A stretch of 64,000 nucleotides of DNA from Selenomonadales bacterium (GTDB lineage Bacteria > Bacillota > Negativicutes > Sporomusales > UBA7701), in NCBI GenBank assembly GCA_029975165.1, contig JARKPR010000012.1, forward strand, positions 62,001 to 126,000. The letters are read 5' to 3'. Numbering within the stretch: position 1 is the stretch's first letter; the number at the start of each line of letters is the position of its first letter. Positions 15,610 to 23,749 of the stretch are shown here, piece after piece. The notes under the pieces are model-generated. The model did no database searches. It saw nothing but the letters and a program-made list of their open reading frames with translations, and had not been told where the DNA came from. A program made the position numbers and the translations under genes.

Positions 15610-16851
15610 ATGGAATCGATCATCAGGGACACCAACCTCGCTCCTCAGGGGCTGGACAAGATCAACTGGGTCAAGGAGCACATGCCGGTGCTGAACGTGC
15701 TGAACGCCGAGCTGTCGGCCACTAAGCCGCTGGCCGGCCACCGGCTGGTGGTGACAGTACACCTCGAAGCCAAGACGGCTTATCTGGCGCTGGTATTGAA
15801 GAATGCCGGAGCGAGCGTGGCCGTGACCGGCTCCAACCCACTCTCCACGCAGGACGACGTGGCTGCGGCGCTCGCCGGCCAGGGCGTCAAGGTATTCGCC
15901 TGGTACGATTGCACGGCCGAAGAGTATGACAATTTCCTCCATAAGGCGCTCGACACCAAGCCAGACATCATCATCGACGACGGTGGCGACCTCGTGTCGC
16001 TGCTCCACGGCGAGCGCGCCGACCTAGCTGCCGGCATCCTCGGCGGCTCGGAGGAGACGACGACCGGCGTGCACCGTCTCCGGGCGCTGGCGGCGGCCGG
16101 CAAGCTGAAGTTCCCGATGATCGCCGTCAACGACGCCGCCTGCAAGTATCTGTTCGATAACCGCTACGGCACCGGCCAGTCCACCTGGGACGGCATCATG
16201 CGCACCACCAACCTCACGGTGGCCGGCAAGACGGTGGTCGTGTCCGGCTACGGCTGGTGCGGCAAGGGCGTGGCTATGCGAGCCAGGGGCCTCGGCGCCA
16301 ATGTCATCGTCACCGAGGTCGACCCCATCCGCGCTGCCGAGGCGCTGTTCGACGGCTACCAGGTGATGAATATGCTCGACGCGGCCGCCAGGGGCGATTT
16401 CTTCGTCACCGTCACCGGCTGCCGCGACGTCATGCGCCGTGAACACTTCCAGGCCATGAAGCCGGGGGCGGTTATGGCCAACGCCGGCCATTTCGACGTC
16501 GAAATCAACAAGGAGCACCTCGGCGAGCTGGCGGTCAGCCGCCGTCCGGTGCGCAAAAATATCGAGGAATTCGTCTTCGCGGACGGCAAGAAGGTTTACC
16601 TGCTCGGCGAGGGACGGCTCGTCAACCTGGCGGCCGGCGACGGCCATCCGACGGAGATCATGGATCTGTCGTTCGCGATGCAGGCCCTGTCAGTGCTTTA
16701 TATCCTCGAAAATCACGCCAAGCTCGAGAAGCAGGTCTACAAGCTGCCGCACGAGCTCGACCGGCGGGTGGCGGCCCTCAAGCTCAAGGCGATGGGCGTC
16801 GCCATCGACGAGCTGTCGACCGCCCAGACCGATTATCTGAACAAGGCGTAG
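15610..16851 (+). CDS. ahcY: S-adenosylhomocysteine hydrolase family, possible S-inosylhomocysteine hydrolase
   Basis: A 413-residue NAD-dependent hydrolase that splits S-adenosyl- (or S-inosyl-) homocysteine into homocysteine and nucleoside. Catalytic positions are present: H51, D124, E149 in EETTTGVH, K179 and D183 in CKYLFDN, the NAD loop GYGWCGKG, and GHPTE. The adenine-site segment, HMTVET in the human enzyme, reads HLEAKT here. The C-terminal tail that human-type enzymes use to complete the NAD site is missing. Both traits are seen in the archaeal/thermophile type, which includes the Methanocaldococcus S-inosylhomocysteine hydrolase. It lies 2 bases after mtnA. Confidence 0.9.
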   Translation: MESIIRDTNLAPQGLDKINWVKEHMPVLNVLNAELSATKPLAGHRLVVTVHLEAKTAYLALVLKNAGASVAVTGSNPLSTQDDVAAALAGQGVKVFAWYDCTAEEYDNFLHKALDTKPDIIIDDGGDLVSLLHGERADLAAGILGGSEETTTGVHRLRALAAAGKLKFPMIAVNDAACKYLFDNRYGTGQSTWDGIMRTTNLTVAGKTVVVSGYGWCGKGVAMRARGLGANVIVTEVDPIRAAEALFDGYQVMNMLDAAARGDFFVTVTGCRDVMRREHFQAMKPGAVMANAGHFDVEINKEHLGELAVSRRPVRKNIEEFVFADGKKVYLLGEGRLVNLAAGDGHPTEIMDLSFAMQALSVLYILENHAKLEKQVYKLPHELDRRVAALKLKAMGVAIDELSTAQTDYLNKA

Positions 16852-16863
16852 GGGAGAGGGCGT

Positions 16864-17529
16864 ATGGATAACCGGAAAACGGCCAGGGACGAAGTCGTGC
16901 GCACCGCACTGGCCATGCTGGAGCGCGGCCTGGTGGCGGGGACGTGGGGCAATGTCAGCGTCCGTGTGCCTGGGGCGGCGCAGGTGGCGATAACGCCGTC
17001 GGGGCGCGACTACCGCAGCCTCGGCCCGGAGGATATCGTCGTCGTCGACCTGCAGGGCAACAGGGTGGCCGGCGCATTGGCGCCGTCGTCCGAGCTGCCC
17101 CTCCATCTGGCCATTTACGCCGGCCGGGTCGACGTCGGCGCCGTCGTCCACACCCACAGCATCTTCGCCAGCGCCTGCGCGGCTGCGCGCCGCGCCCTGC
17201 CGCCGGTTATCGAAGACCTGATCCAGATAACCGGCGGGGCGGTGGAGGTGGCCGACTACGCGCTGCCCGGCACGGCAGAGCTGGCGACGAACGCCGTCGC
17301 CGCCCTGGGCGACCGCCAGGCGGTGCTGCTGGCCAACCACGGGGCGGTGGGCTGCGGCCGCACGGCCGACGAGGCTCTGCTGGCCTGCGAGCTTATCGAG
17401 AAGGGCGCCCAGATATTCGTCTACGCCAACCTCCTGGGCGGGGCCCACGCGTTGGACGGCGGCGACGTGGCGGCGATGCGCCGCTTCTATATCGAGCACT
17501 ACCGGCAGCGGCAGGAAGGAGCGGAATGA
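16864..17529 (+). CDS. Class II aldolase, likely methylthioribulose-1-phosphate or deoxyribulose-1-phosphate aldolase
   Basis: A 221-residue class II aldolase/adducin protein. GTWGNVS and TPSG bind the phosphate end, E77 in SSELPLH is the catalytic acid, and H96, H98 and H159 bind zinc. The segment around E77 matches fuculose-phosphate aldolases better than the MtnB dehydratase of the same superfamily, whose motif is SAETLLH. Placed after mtnA, it would cleave methylthioribulose-1-phosphate to DHAP and methylthioacetaldehyde, or deoxyribulose-1-phosphate to DHAP and acetaldehyde, as known for DHAP-shunt aldolases. It lies 12 bases after ahcY and overlaps mtaD by 4. The substrate is inferred from context. 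Confidence 0.85.
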   Translation: MDNRKTARDEVVRTALAMLERGLVAGTWGNVSVRVPGAAQVAITPSGRDYRSLGPEDIVVVDLQGNRVAGALAPSSELPLHLAIYAGRVDVGAVVHTHSIFASACAAARRALPPVIEDLIQITGGAVEVADYALPGTAELATNAVAALGDRQAVLLANHGAVGCGRTADEALLACELIEKGAQIFVYANLLGGAHALDGGDVAAMRRFYIEHYRQRQEGAE

Positions 17530-18809
17530 TGGCGAGGATACTGCTTAAGGACGGCGAAGTCTATACCGGCGGACAGGTTGTCAGGGCCGATGTGGCAATC
17601 GCCGGCACGACGATCGAGACGGTGGGGGCGGTGGCCGCCGACTGGCCGGCCGACCGGGTGATCGACTGCACCGACAAACTGGTGATGCCCGGCTTCGTCA
17701 ACACCCACACCCACGCAGCCATGACCCTTTTCCGCAGCTACGCGGACGACATGGCCCTCATGGACTGGCTGCAGACCAAGATTTGGCCGGCCGAAGCCGG
17801 CCTGACCGGCGACGACGTCTACTGGGGGACGATGCTGGCCATCGCCGAAATGGTGCGCGGTGGCACGACGATGTTCGCCGACATGTATTTCTTCATGGAC
17901 GAGGTCGCCAAGGCCGTCGACGTGAGCGGCATGCGGGCGGTGCTGTCCCGCGGCATGGCGGGGGTGGCGCCTACCGCCCAGCAGGCGCTGACCGAGAGCG
18001 AGGCCTTCTACCGCAACTGGCACGGCAAAGCCGGCGGGCGGATCACGGTCATGCTGGGGCCGCATGCCCCCTACACCTGTCCGCCCGACTACATAAAGAA
18101 AGTCATCGCCCTGGCCGGCAAGCTGGGGGCGGAGATCCACATCCACCTGGCGGAGACGGCCGGCGAAGTGGAAACATGCCGCAAGGAGCACGGCCTGTCG
18201 CCGATCGCCCTCATGGCGGACCTGGGGCTGTTCGATTTCGGCGTGCTTGCCGCCCATTGCGTCCACCTGTCGGCCGAGGACATCGCCATCCTGAAGGCCA
18301 AGAAGGTGCGGGTGGCCCATAACCCTGGCAGCAACATGAAGCTGGCCAGCGGCGTGGCGCCGGTGCCGGCGCTGCTCGCCGCCGGCGTGCCCGTCGGCCT
18401 GGGCACGGACGGCGCCGCCAGCAACAACAACCTCGACATGCTGGAGGAGATGCGGCTGGCCGCCTTCCTCAACAAGGTCGCGGGCTTCGACCCGCTGGCC
18501 GTGCCGGCAGCCAAAGCGGTGGCGATGGCCACGGCCGAGGGCGCGGCCGTCCTCGGCATGGGCGGCGTTACCGGCGAGGTGGCGCCCGGCCGCAAGGCCG
18601 ACATCGCTATTTTCGATATGACGGCTCCCCACTGGTATCCGCGCCACGACCGCCTGTCGCTGTTGACCTACGCCGCTGCGGCGGCTGATGTCCATACGGT
18701 GATCGTTGACGGCCGGGTGCTGCTCGACGGCCGCCGCCTGCTGACCATTGACGAGGAACAGGTCAAGTACGAGGCCAACCGCCGCGGCCTGCGGCTGGTG
18801 GGCAAATAA
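17526..18809 (+). CDS. mtaD: 5-methylthioadenosine/S-adenosylhomocysteine deaminase
   Basis: A 427-residue amidohydrolase. Metal ligands are H61 and H63 in NTHTHAAM, His in IHIHLAET, His in AAHCVH and the Asp in LGTDGAASNNNLDM. The whole layout fits MtaD, which deaminates methylthioadenosine and S-adenosylhomocysteine to the inosine forms. The start ATG at 17526 overlaps the aldolase stop as ATGA, with GGAAGGAG upstream. This enzyme feeds the 6-oxopurine phosphorylase and the hydrolase in the same operon. The guanine and atrazine deaminases of the superfamily are less likely in this context. Confidence 0.92.
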   Translation: MMARILLKDGEVYTGGQVVRADVAIAGTTIETVGAVAADWPADRVIDCTDKLVMPGFVNTHTHAAMTLFRSYADDMALMDWLQTKIWPAEAGLTGDDVYWGTMLAIAEMVRGGTTMFADMYFFMDEVAKAVDVSGMRAVLSRGMAGVAPTAQQALTESEAFYRNWHGKAGGRITVMLGPHAPYTCPPDYIKKVIALAGKLGAEIHIHLAETAGEVETCRKEHGLSPIALMADLGLFDFGVLAAHCVHLSAEDIAILKAKKVRVAHNPGSNMKLASGVAPVPALLAAGVPVGLGTDGAASNNNLDMLEEMRLAAFLNKVAGFDPLAVPAAKAVAMATAEGAAVLGMGGVTGEVAPGRKADIAIFDMTAPHWYPRHDRLSLLTYAAAAADVHTVIVDGRVLLDGRRLLTIDEEQVKYEANRRGLRLVGK

Positions 18810-18845
18810 ATATATAATCGTGAACCGAAAGGAAGGGATAGTCTC

Positions 18846-19685
18846 TTGTATACCATCGTCAAAAAAGAAGAACTCTCGCCCGGCGTCAAGCTCTTCGTCG
18901 TGAAGGCGGAGCTCATCGCCAGGAAATGCCAGCCCGGCCAGTTCGTCATCCTGCGCATCGACGAAAACGGCGAACGCATCCCGCTCACCATCGCCGACTT
19001 CGACCGCGATGCCGGCACCATCACCCTCATCTTCCAGGAAGTCGGCAACACCACCCGCCAACTCGGCACGCTGAACGAAGGCGACGCCCTCCTCGACCTC
19101 GCCGGCCCCCTGGGCAAAGCCACCCACATCGAAAAATTCGGCACCGTCGTCTGTGTCGGCGGCGGCATCGGCGTAGCTCCCGTATATCCCATCGCCCGCG
19201 CCTACAAACAGGCCGGCAACAAGGTAGTCTCCATCATCGGCGCCAGGAACGCCGACCTCCTCATAATGGAAAAAGAGATGGCCGCCGTCAGCGATATCCT
19301 CCACATCACCACCGACGACGGCTCCAAAGGGCGCAAGGGCTTCGTCATCCATCCGCTGCAGGAAATGATCGACGCCGGCGAAAAAATCGACCTCGTCATG
19401 GCTATCGGCCCGGTCATCATGATGCGTAGCGTCGCCGACGTCACCCGGCCCCACGGCATCCCTACCCTCGTCAGCCTCAACCCCATCATGGTCGACGGCA
19501 CCGGCATGTGCGGCGGCTGCCGCGTCAACATTGGCGGCAAAAACAAATTCGCCTGCGTCGACGGCCCGGAATTCGACGCCCACCAGGTAGACTTCAACGG
19601 CCTTATGGTCCGGCAGCGCATGTACCAGGACTACGAAAAAATGGCCCGCTGCTCGGAAGGGGGAAACTGCCAATGCAACAAGTAA
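18846..19685 (+). CDS. nfnA: NADH-dependent ferredoxin:NADP+ oxidoreductase, small subunit
   Basis: A 279-residue flavoprotein of the ferredoxin-NADP reductase fold: FAD-binding IPLTIAD, glycine-rich VCVGGGIGVAPVYPI for nucleotide binding, and a C-terminal [2Fe-2S] site DGTGMCGGCRV with a later C in FACVDGPEF. This matches NfnA, also called SudB, which forms an electron-bifurcating complex with NfnB. NfnAB couples NADH and reduced ferredoxin to NADP+ reduction in anaerobes. The start is TTG at 18846 after AAAGGAAGGG. It overlaps nfnB by 13 bases. It follows mtaD by 36 bases and may share its transcript. Confidence 0.88.
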   Translation: MYTIVKKEELSPGVKLFVVKAELIARKCQPGQFVILRIDENGERIPLTIADFDRDAGTITLIFQEVGNTTRQLGTLNEGDALLDLAGPLGKATHIEKFGTVVCVGGGIGVAPVYPIARAYKQAGNKVVSIIGARNADLLIMEKEMAAVSDILHITTDDGSKGRKGFVIHPLQEMIDAGEKIDLVMAIGPVIMMRSVADVTRPHGIPTLVSLNPIMVDGTGMCGGCRVNIGGKNKFACVDGPEFDAHQVDFNGLMVRQRMYQDYEKMARCSEGGNCQCNK

Positions 19686-21070
19686 AGCACAAGATGCCCG
19701 AACAGCCGGCGGAGGAAAGGCGCCGCAACTTCAACGAAGTCGCCCTCGGCTACGAGGAAGCCACCGCCCGCGCCGAAGCCGCGCGCTGCCTGCAGTGCAA
19801 AACCGCCCCCTGCCGCCAGGGCTGCCCCGTGGAGATCAACATCCCTCAATTCATCAAGCACGTCAAAGACGGCGACTTCGACGCCGCCATCGACGAGATC
19901 AAGGCCAAGAACAACCTCCCCGCCGTCTGCGGCCGCGTCTGCCCGCAGGAAGACCAGTGCGAGAAATACTGCATCATGGGCAAAAAAGGCGAACCCGTCG
20001 GCATCGGCCGCCTTGAGCGGTTCGCCGCCGACTGCGCCATGGCCAGAGGCCGCCGTGACAAGGCGACCGCCCCGCAGGAAGCTCTCGGCAAAGTCGCCGT
20101 CATCGGCGCCGGCCCCGCCGGCCTCACCACCGCCGGCGACCTGGCCCGCCTGGGCTACAAAGTCACCGTCTTCGAAGCCCTCCACGCCCCCGGCGGCGTC
20201 CTCATGTACGGCATCCCCGAATTCCGCCTCCCCAAGGCCATCGTCCAGCGGGAGATCGCCGCCCTCCGCGACCTCGGCGTCGATATCCAGGTCAACGCCG
20301 TCATCGGCAAGACGTTCACCATCGACGAGTTATTGAACGAGGAAGGCTACGACGCCGTCTTCATCGGCACCGGCGCAGGGTTGCCCCATTTCATGGACAT
20401 CCCCGGCGAAAACTACAACGGCGTCTACTCCGCCAACGAATTCCTGACCCGCGTCAATCTCATGAAGGCTTACCAGCATCCCCATACCGGCACGCCGGTA
20501 AGGGTCGGCCGCAAGGTAGCCGTCGTCGGCGGCGGCAACGTCGCCATGGACTCGGCCCGCACCGCGCTCCGCCTCGGCGCCGAGCAGGTCTACATCGTCT
20601 ACCGGCGGTCGATGGAGGAACTGCCGGCCCGCCACGAGGAAGCGGAACACGCCATCGAGGAAGGCATCGACTTCCGCCTCTTGACCGCCCCGGTGCAGGT
20701 CCTGGGCGACGACAAAGGCTGGGTCACAGGCCTCGAGTGCATCAAGATGGAACTCGGCGAGCCGGACGCCTCGGGCCGGCGTTCGCCGGTGCCTGTGGCA
20801 GGCTCCAACTTCGTCCTCGACGTCGATACGGTCGTCATCGCCATCGGCCAGGGACCCAACCCGCTGGTGCAGGACACCACGCCCGGCCTGGCGGTCAACA
20901 AGCGCGGCAATATCGTGGCCGACGAGGCCGGGGCGACCTCCAAGGCGGGCGTCTTCGCCGGCGGCGACATCGTCACCGGCGCCGCCACCGTCATCTTGGC
21001 GATGGGCGCCGGCAAGAAGGCGGCTGCCAAAATCCACGAATATGTGCAAAATAAAAAAGCCGCCAGGTAG
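19673..21070 (+). CDS. nfnB: NADH-dependent ferredoxin:NADP+ oxidoreductase, large subunit (GltD-like)
   Basis: A 465-residue protein of the GltD/SudA family. An N-terminal part has eight cysteines in the CxxCxxxxCxxxC style (ARCLQCKTAPCRQGCP and CGRVCPQEDQCEKYC) that bind two [4Fe-4S] clusters. Two dinucleotide sites follow (VIGAGPAGL for FAD and VVGGGNVAMD for NADPH), and FAGGDIVTGAATV near the end. NfnB carries the bifurcating FAD. ATG at 19673 has AAGGGGGAAAC upstream, inside the end of nfnA. Glutamate synthase small subunit is the alternative, but no gltB is present and nfnA is adjacent. Confidence 0.9.
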   Translation: MQQVKHKMPEQPAEERRRNFNEVALGYEEATARAEAARCLQCKTAPCRQGCPVEINIPQFIKHVKDGDFDAAIDEIKAKNNLPAVCGRVCPQEDQCEKYCIMGKKGEPVGIGRLERFAADCAMARGRRDKATAPQEALGKVAVIGAGPAGLTTAGDLARLGYKVTVFEALHAPGGVLMYGIPEFRLPKAIVQREIAALRDLGVDIQVNAVIGKTFTIDELLNEEGYDAVFIGTGAGLPHFMDIPGENYNGVYSANEFLTRVNLMKAYQHPHTGTPVRVGRKVAVVGGGNVAMDSARTALRLGAEQVYIVYRRSMEELPARHEEAEHAIEEGIDFRLLTAPVQVLGDDKGWVTGLECIKMELGEPDASGRRSPVPVAGSNFVLDVDTVVIAIGQGPNPLVQDTTPGLAVNKRGNIVADEAGATSKAGVFAGGDIVTGAATVILAMGAGKKAAAKIHEYVQNKKAAR

Positions 21071-21169
21071 GAATACCGCCTTGGCGGCGGGAATATTTCG
21101 CTTAGAGAGCCTTTGATGGGGCGATAAGTCACCACTGGCATACGCAGTCGATAGGGAGGGGTAGGCAGT

Positions 21170-22333
21170 ATGTTGCAACAGGCAAAGAGAATGCAAGGCA
21201 TGTCGTCGGCGATCTTCACCCAGGTGGACGATATGCGCAGAGAAGCGGTCGCTGCCGGCAAGGACGTCATCACCCTGAGCCTCGGCAGCCCCGATATGGC
21301 ACCGGCGCCGCACGTCATGGAGGCTCTGCGGCGGGGCATAGCCGACCCGAAAAACTATGGCTATGCGCTGTCCAAGGGTTTGCCGGCCTTCCTGCAGGCG
21401 GTCGCCGACTGGTACCGGACCAAGTTCGGCATCGTCCTCGACCCGGCGACCGAGATCCATTCCCTCCTCGGGTCCCAGGACGGTCTGGCTCACATTTCCC
21501 TGTGTTTCGCCAATCCCGGCGACGTTGTGCTCGTGCCCGACCCCGGTTATCCCATCTACACCGCCGGGCCGGTCTCCGCCGACGCCGAGCTCTATCTCAT
21601 GCCGCTCACGCCGGAGAACGATTATTTGCCCGACCTGGACGCCATCCCCGAGAACGTCCTCCGCCGGACGAAGATGATGATCCTCAATTACCCCAACAAT
21701 CCCCTGGCCGCCACCGCCACCAGCGAGTTCTTCGGCCGGGTGGTGGACTTGGCCAAACGGTATAATTTCCTCGTATGCCACGACTTCGCGTACAGCGAGA
21801 TGTGCTACGACGGCTACCGGCCGCCCAGCTTCCTGAGCATCCCGGGGGCCAAGGAAATCGCCGTCGAGTTCCACACGCTGTCGAAGAGCTTCTGCATGGC
21901 CGGCTGCCGCGTCGGGTTCGTGGTCGGCAACGCCCAGGCCATCGAACTGCTCGGCCGGGTGAAATCGAACTTCGACTACGGCATCTTCCTGCCCATCCAG
22001 CACGCCGCCATCGCCGCCCTCACCGGCCCGCAGGAATGCGTGGCCGCCATGGCGGCGGAGTACGCGCGCCGGCGGGACGTGATCGTCGACGGGTTCACGG
22101 CGTTCGGCTGGCAGGTGCCGCGCCCGAAGGCGTCCATGTACGTGTGGGCGCCGGTGCCGACCAAGCAGGACTCGTTCGCTTTCGCCGCCGATTTGATCGC
22201 GAACGCCGGTGTTGCCGTGGTGCCCGGTGTGGGGTTCGGTCCTCACGGGGAAGGATATGTGCGCATCGCGCTGGTGCAGCCGCAGGACCGGCTTCAGCAG
22301 GCGGTGGACCGCATCCGCCAATGGTTGGGATGA
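21170..22333 (+). CDS. PLP-dependent class I/II aminotransferase, DapL-like
   Basis: A 387-residue fold-type I aminotransferase. LGSPDM near the N-terminus, NYPNNPLAA, DFAYSEM and the PLP lysine in SKSFCMAGCRVGF are visible, with the late Arg in GEGYVRIAL. The sequence resembles LL-diaminopimelate aminotransferase and related alanine/aspartate transaminases. A DapL role in lysine and cell-wall synthesis is possible, but substrate cannot be fixed from motifs. ATG at 21170 follows GGGAGGGG. It begins a new unit 99 bases after nfnB; the ASCH-like gene follows after 24 bases. Confidence 0.82.
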   Translation: MLQQAKRMQGMSSAIFTQVDDMRREAVAAGKDVITLSLGSPDMAPAPHVMEALRRGIADPKNYGYALSKGLPAFLQAVADWYRTKFGIVLDPATEIHSLLGSQDGLAHISLCFANPGDVVLVPDPGYPIYTAGPVSADAELYLMPLTPENDYLPDLDAIPENVLRRTKMMILNYPNNPLAATATSEFFGRVVDLAKRYNFLVCHDFAYSEMCYDGYRPPSFLSIPGAKEIAVEFHTLSKSFCMAGCRVGFVVGNAQAIELLGRVKSNFDYGIFLPIQHAAIAALTGPQECVAAMAAEYARRRDVIVDGFTAFGWQVPRPKASMYVWAPVPTKQDSFAFAADLIANAGVAVVPGVGFGPHGEGYVRIALVQPQDRLQQAVDRIRQWLG

Positions 22334-22357
22334 TATAGCGGAGGAGGAAAAAGAGGA

Positions 22358-22705
22358 ATGCGCGCGCTCAATTTTTACTCGTCCAATTACCACAGCCAAC
22401 TGGTGTGCCGGCGCAAAACCTGTACGATCAGGCTCGGGGACAAAACCCACAAATATGCCGAGGGCGACATCGTCTGGGTGACGGTGGGCAAGCGTTTCTC
22501 CCAGAAGAAGAAAATCTACACCGCCGCCATCGACCGGGTGCTGGTCAAACCCATCTGCCAACTTACGGCCGAGGATCTGGCGGGTGAGAACCCCGACCTG
22601 GCCAACGTCGATGACCTGCTGGTGTTCCTCCGGTCGATCTACGACAAACCTCTTACCCTCAACGACACCGTGACCGTCGTGTACTTTTCCGAGATCATCG
22701 AATGA
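22358..22705 (+). CDS. ASCH/PUA-like small protein
   Basis: A 115-residue protein whose CTIRLGDK, YAEGDIVWVTVG and AAIDRVLVKPICQLTAEDL segments look like a beta-barrel ASCH domain, a PUA-related fold proposed to bind RNA. The match is by pattern only. It has a good ribosome binding site (GGAGGAGG further up, then AAGAGG) and lies between the aminotransferase and pduL, 29 bases before the latter. No catalytic motif is visible and the function is unknown. Confidence 0.6.
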   Translation: MRALNFYSSNYHSQLVCRRKTCTIRLGDKTHKYAEGDIVWVTVGKRFSQKKKIYTAAIDRVLVKPICQLTAEDLAGENPDLANVDDLLVFLRSIYDKPLTLNDTVTVVYFSEIIE

Positions 22706-22734
22706 ATCAATTTGTATTGGGGAGTGTTGCAAAC

Positions 22735-23313
22735 ATGGCAAAACCTAAGATTCCGGTAGGCATTTCCGCCCGTCACCTCCATGTCACCCAGGAAGACCTG
22801 GAGATCCTCTTCGGCAAAGGGCATCAGCTCACCCCTTTCAAGAACCTCAGCCAGCCCGGCCAGTACGCCTGCGAAGAGCGGGTCGACCTCGTGACCGAGA
22901 AAGGCAGCTTCAAACAGGTGCGCATCCTCGGTCCGGTGCGGTCCAAGACCCAGGTCGAGCTGGCGCTGACCGACGCGATGAAGCTGGGGCTGAAGATCCC
23001 GGTGCGCGACTCGGGCGATCATAGCGATTCGCCCGGCCTGACGCTCGTGGGGCCCAAAGGGGAAGTCAAACTCTCCGCCGGCGTAATCGCCGCCTGTCGG
23101 CATATCCATATGACGCCGGCCGACGCCGCCCAGTTCGGCGTGAAGGATAAGCAATTCGTGTCGGTGAAGGTCGGCGACGCCGACCGATGCCTGGTTTTTG
23201 ACAAGGTGCTGGTGCGTGTCCACGACAGCTTCGCCCTCGACATGCACATGGACACGGACGAGGGCAACGCCTGCGGCGCAAAGACAGGCGATTTCGCGGT
23301 CATCGTCGAATAG
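22735..23313 (+). CDS. pduL: Phosphate acyltransferase PduL
   Basis: A 192-residue PduL-type phosphotransacylase. The two metal-binding repeats are visible as SARHLHVT and ACRHIHMT, with HxH histidines for the two zinc ions, and the sequence ends GAKTGDFAVIVE as usual. It interconverts acyl-CoA and acyl phosphate. There is no N-terminal encapsulation peptide and no shell protein gene nearby, so it probably works in the cytosol as the acetate-pathway phosphotransacetylase. ATG at 22735 with GGGGAGTG eight bases upstream is preferred over 22702, which overlaps the previous gene. Confidence 0.92.
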   Translation: MAKPKIPVGISARHLHVTQEDLEILFGKGHQLTPFKNLSQPGQYACEERVDLVTEKGSFKQVRILGPVRSKTQVELALTDAMKLGLKIPVRDSGDHSDSPGLTLVGPKGEVKLSAGVIAACRHIHMTPADAAQFGVKDKQFVSVKVGDADRCLVFDKVLVRVHDSFALDMHMDTDEGNACGAKTGDFAVIVE

Positions 23314-23322
23314 GCTGCCGCT

Positions 23323-23517
23323 ATGGACGAGGACGACAGTAAGACGCTGGCGATGCTCGCCGCCAAAGTATTCCCCGCCGCCACGACGCTGGTCGACGTG
23401 GTCGACTTCCTCAACAAGTCGCTGAAACGGGAGGGCTATATCTTCGGCGTCAGCAAAAGCGGCGACAAAATGACCATCGTGATTTACCGGGCCGACGGCC
23501 CCGAACCCCGCGAATGA
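23323..23517 (+). CDS. YpmA-like small protein (DUF4264)
   Basis: A 64-residue protein with the pattern VVDFLNKSLKREGYIFGVSKSGDKMTIVIY, which matches the small DUF4264/YpmA family of Firmicutes. No known function. It starts 9 bases after pduL without a clear ribosome binding site of its own, so translation is probably coupled to pduL. Its stop codon lies inside the terminator hairpin. Confidence 0.7.
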   Translation: MDEDDSKTLAMLAAKVFPAATTLVDVVDFLNKSLKREGYIFGVSKSGDKMTIVIYRADGPEPRE

Positions 23518-23534
23518 TCGCGGGGTTCGTTTTT
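23502..23534 (+). terminator. Rho-independent terminator ending the pduL unit
   Basis: CGAACCCCGCG and CGCGGGGTTCG form a perfect 11-bp stem with a 6-base loop holding the stop codon of the small gene. A T5 tract follows. Confidence 0.9.
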
Positions 23535-23684
23535 GGGCGGGCGACGGACGGCCGCCGTTGACACGCGCCGGAATTTAGCCGGAATTGTTTCCATTTTCCG
23601 CGCCCATAATATCGTTTGAGACGACAATAGTCCCCCTGCGGAAGACATTGGCGGTATTTTGTATTCATGGCCGCGCCCGGAAAA

Positions 23685-23701
23685 AATGGCAGGATTCCAT
23701 T
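23685..23701. promoter_or_regulatory. Inverted repeat upstream of the IclR gene, possible operator
   Basis: AATGG-N7-CCATT lies about 50 bases before the IclR start. IclR proteins bind short palindromes of this kind near their own promoters. The site is a candidate only; the promoter of this unit is not clear. Confidence 0.3.
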
Positions 23702-23749
23702 AGCCTGCTGCGAATATATTATTATGTGACAAAGAACGCTGTTCGACAT

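Noticed and set aside
20013-20336. Ser/Pro/Arg-rich frames inside nfnB and other genes
   Set aside because: These are frame shadows of GC-rich coding sequence, with no ribosome binding sites and low-complexity composition.
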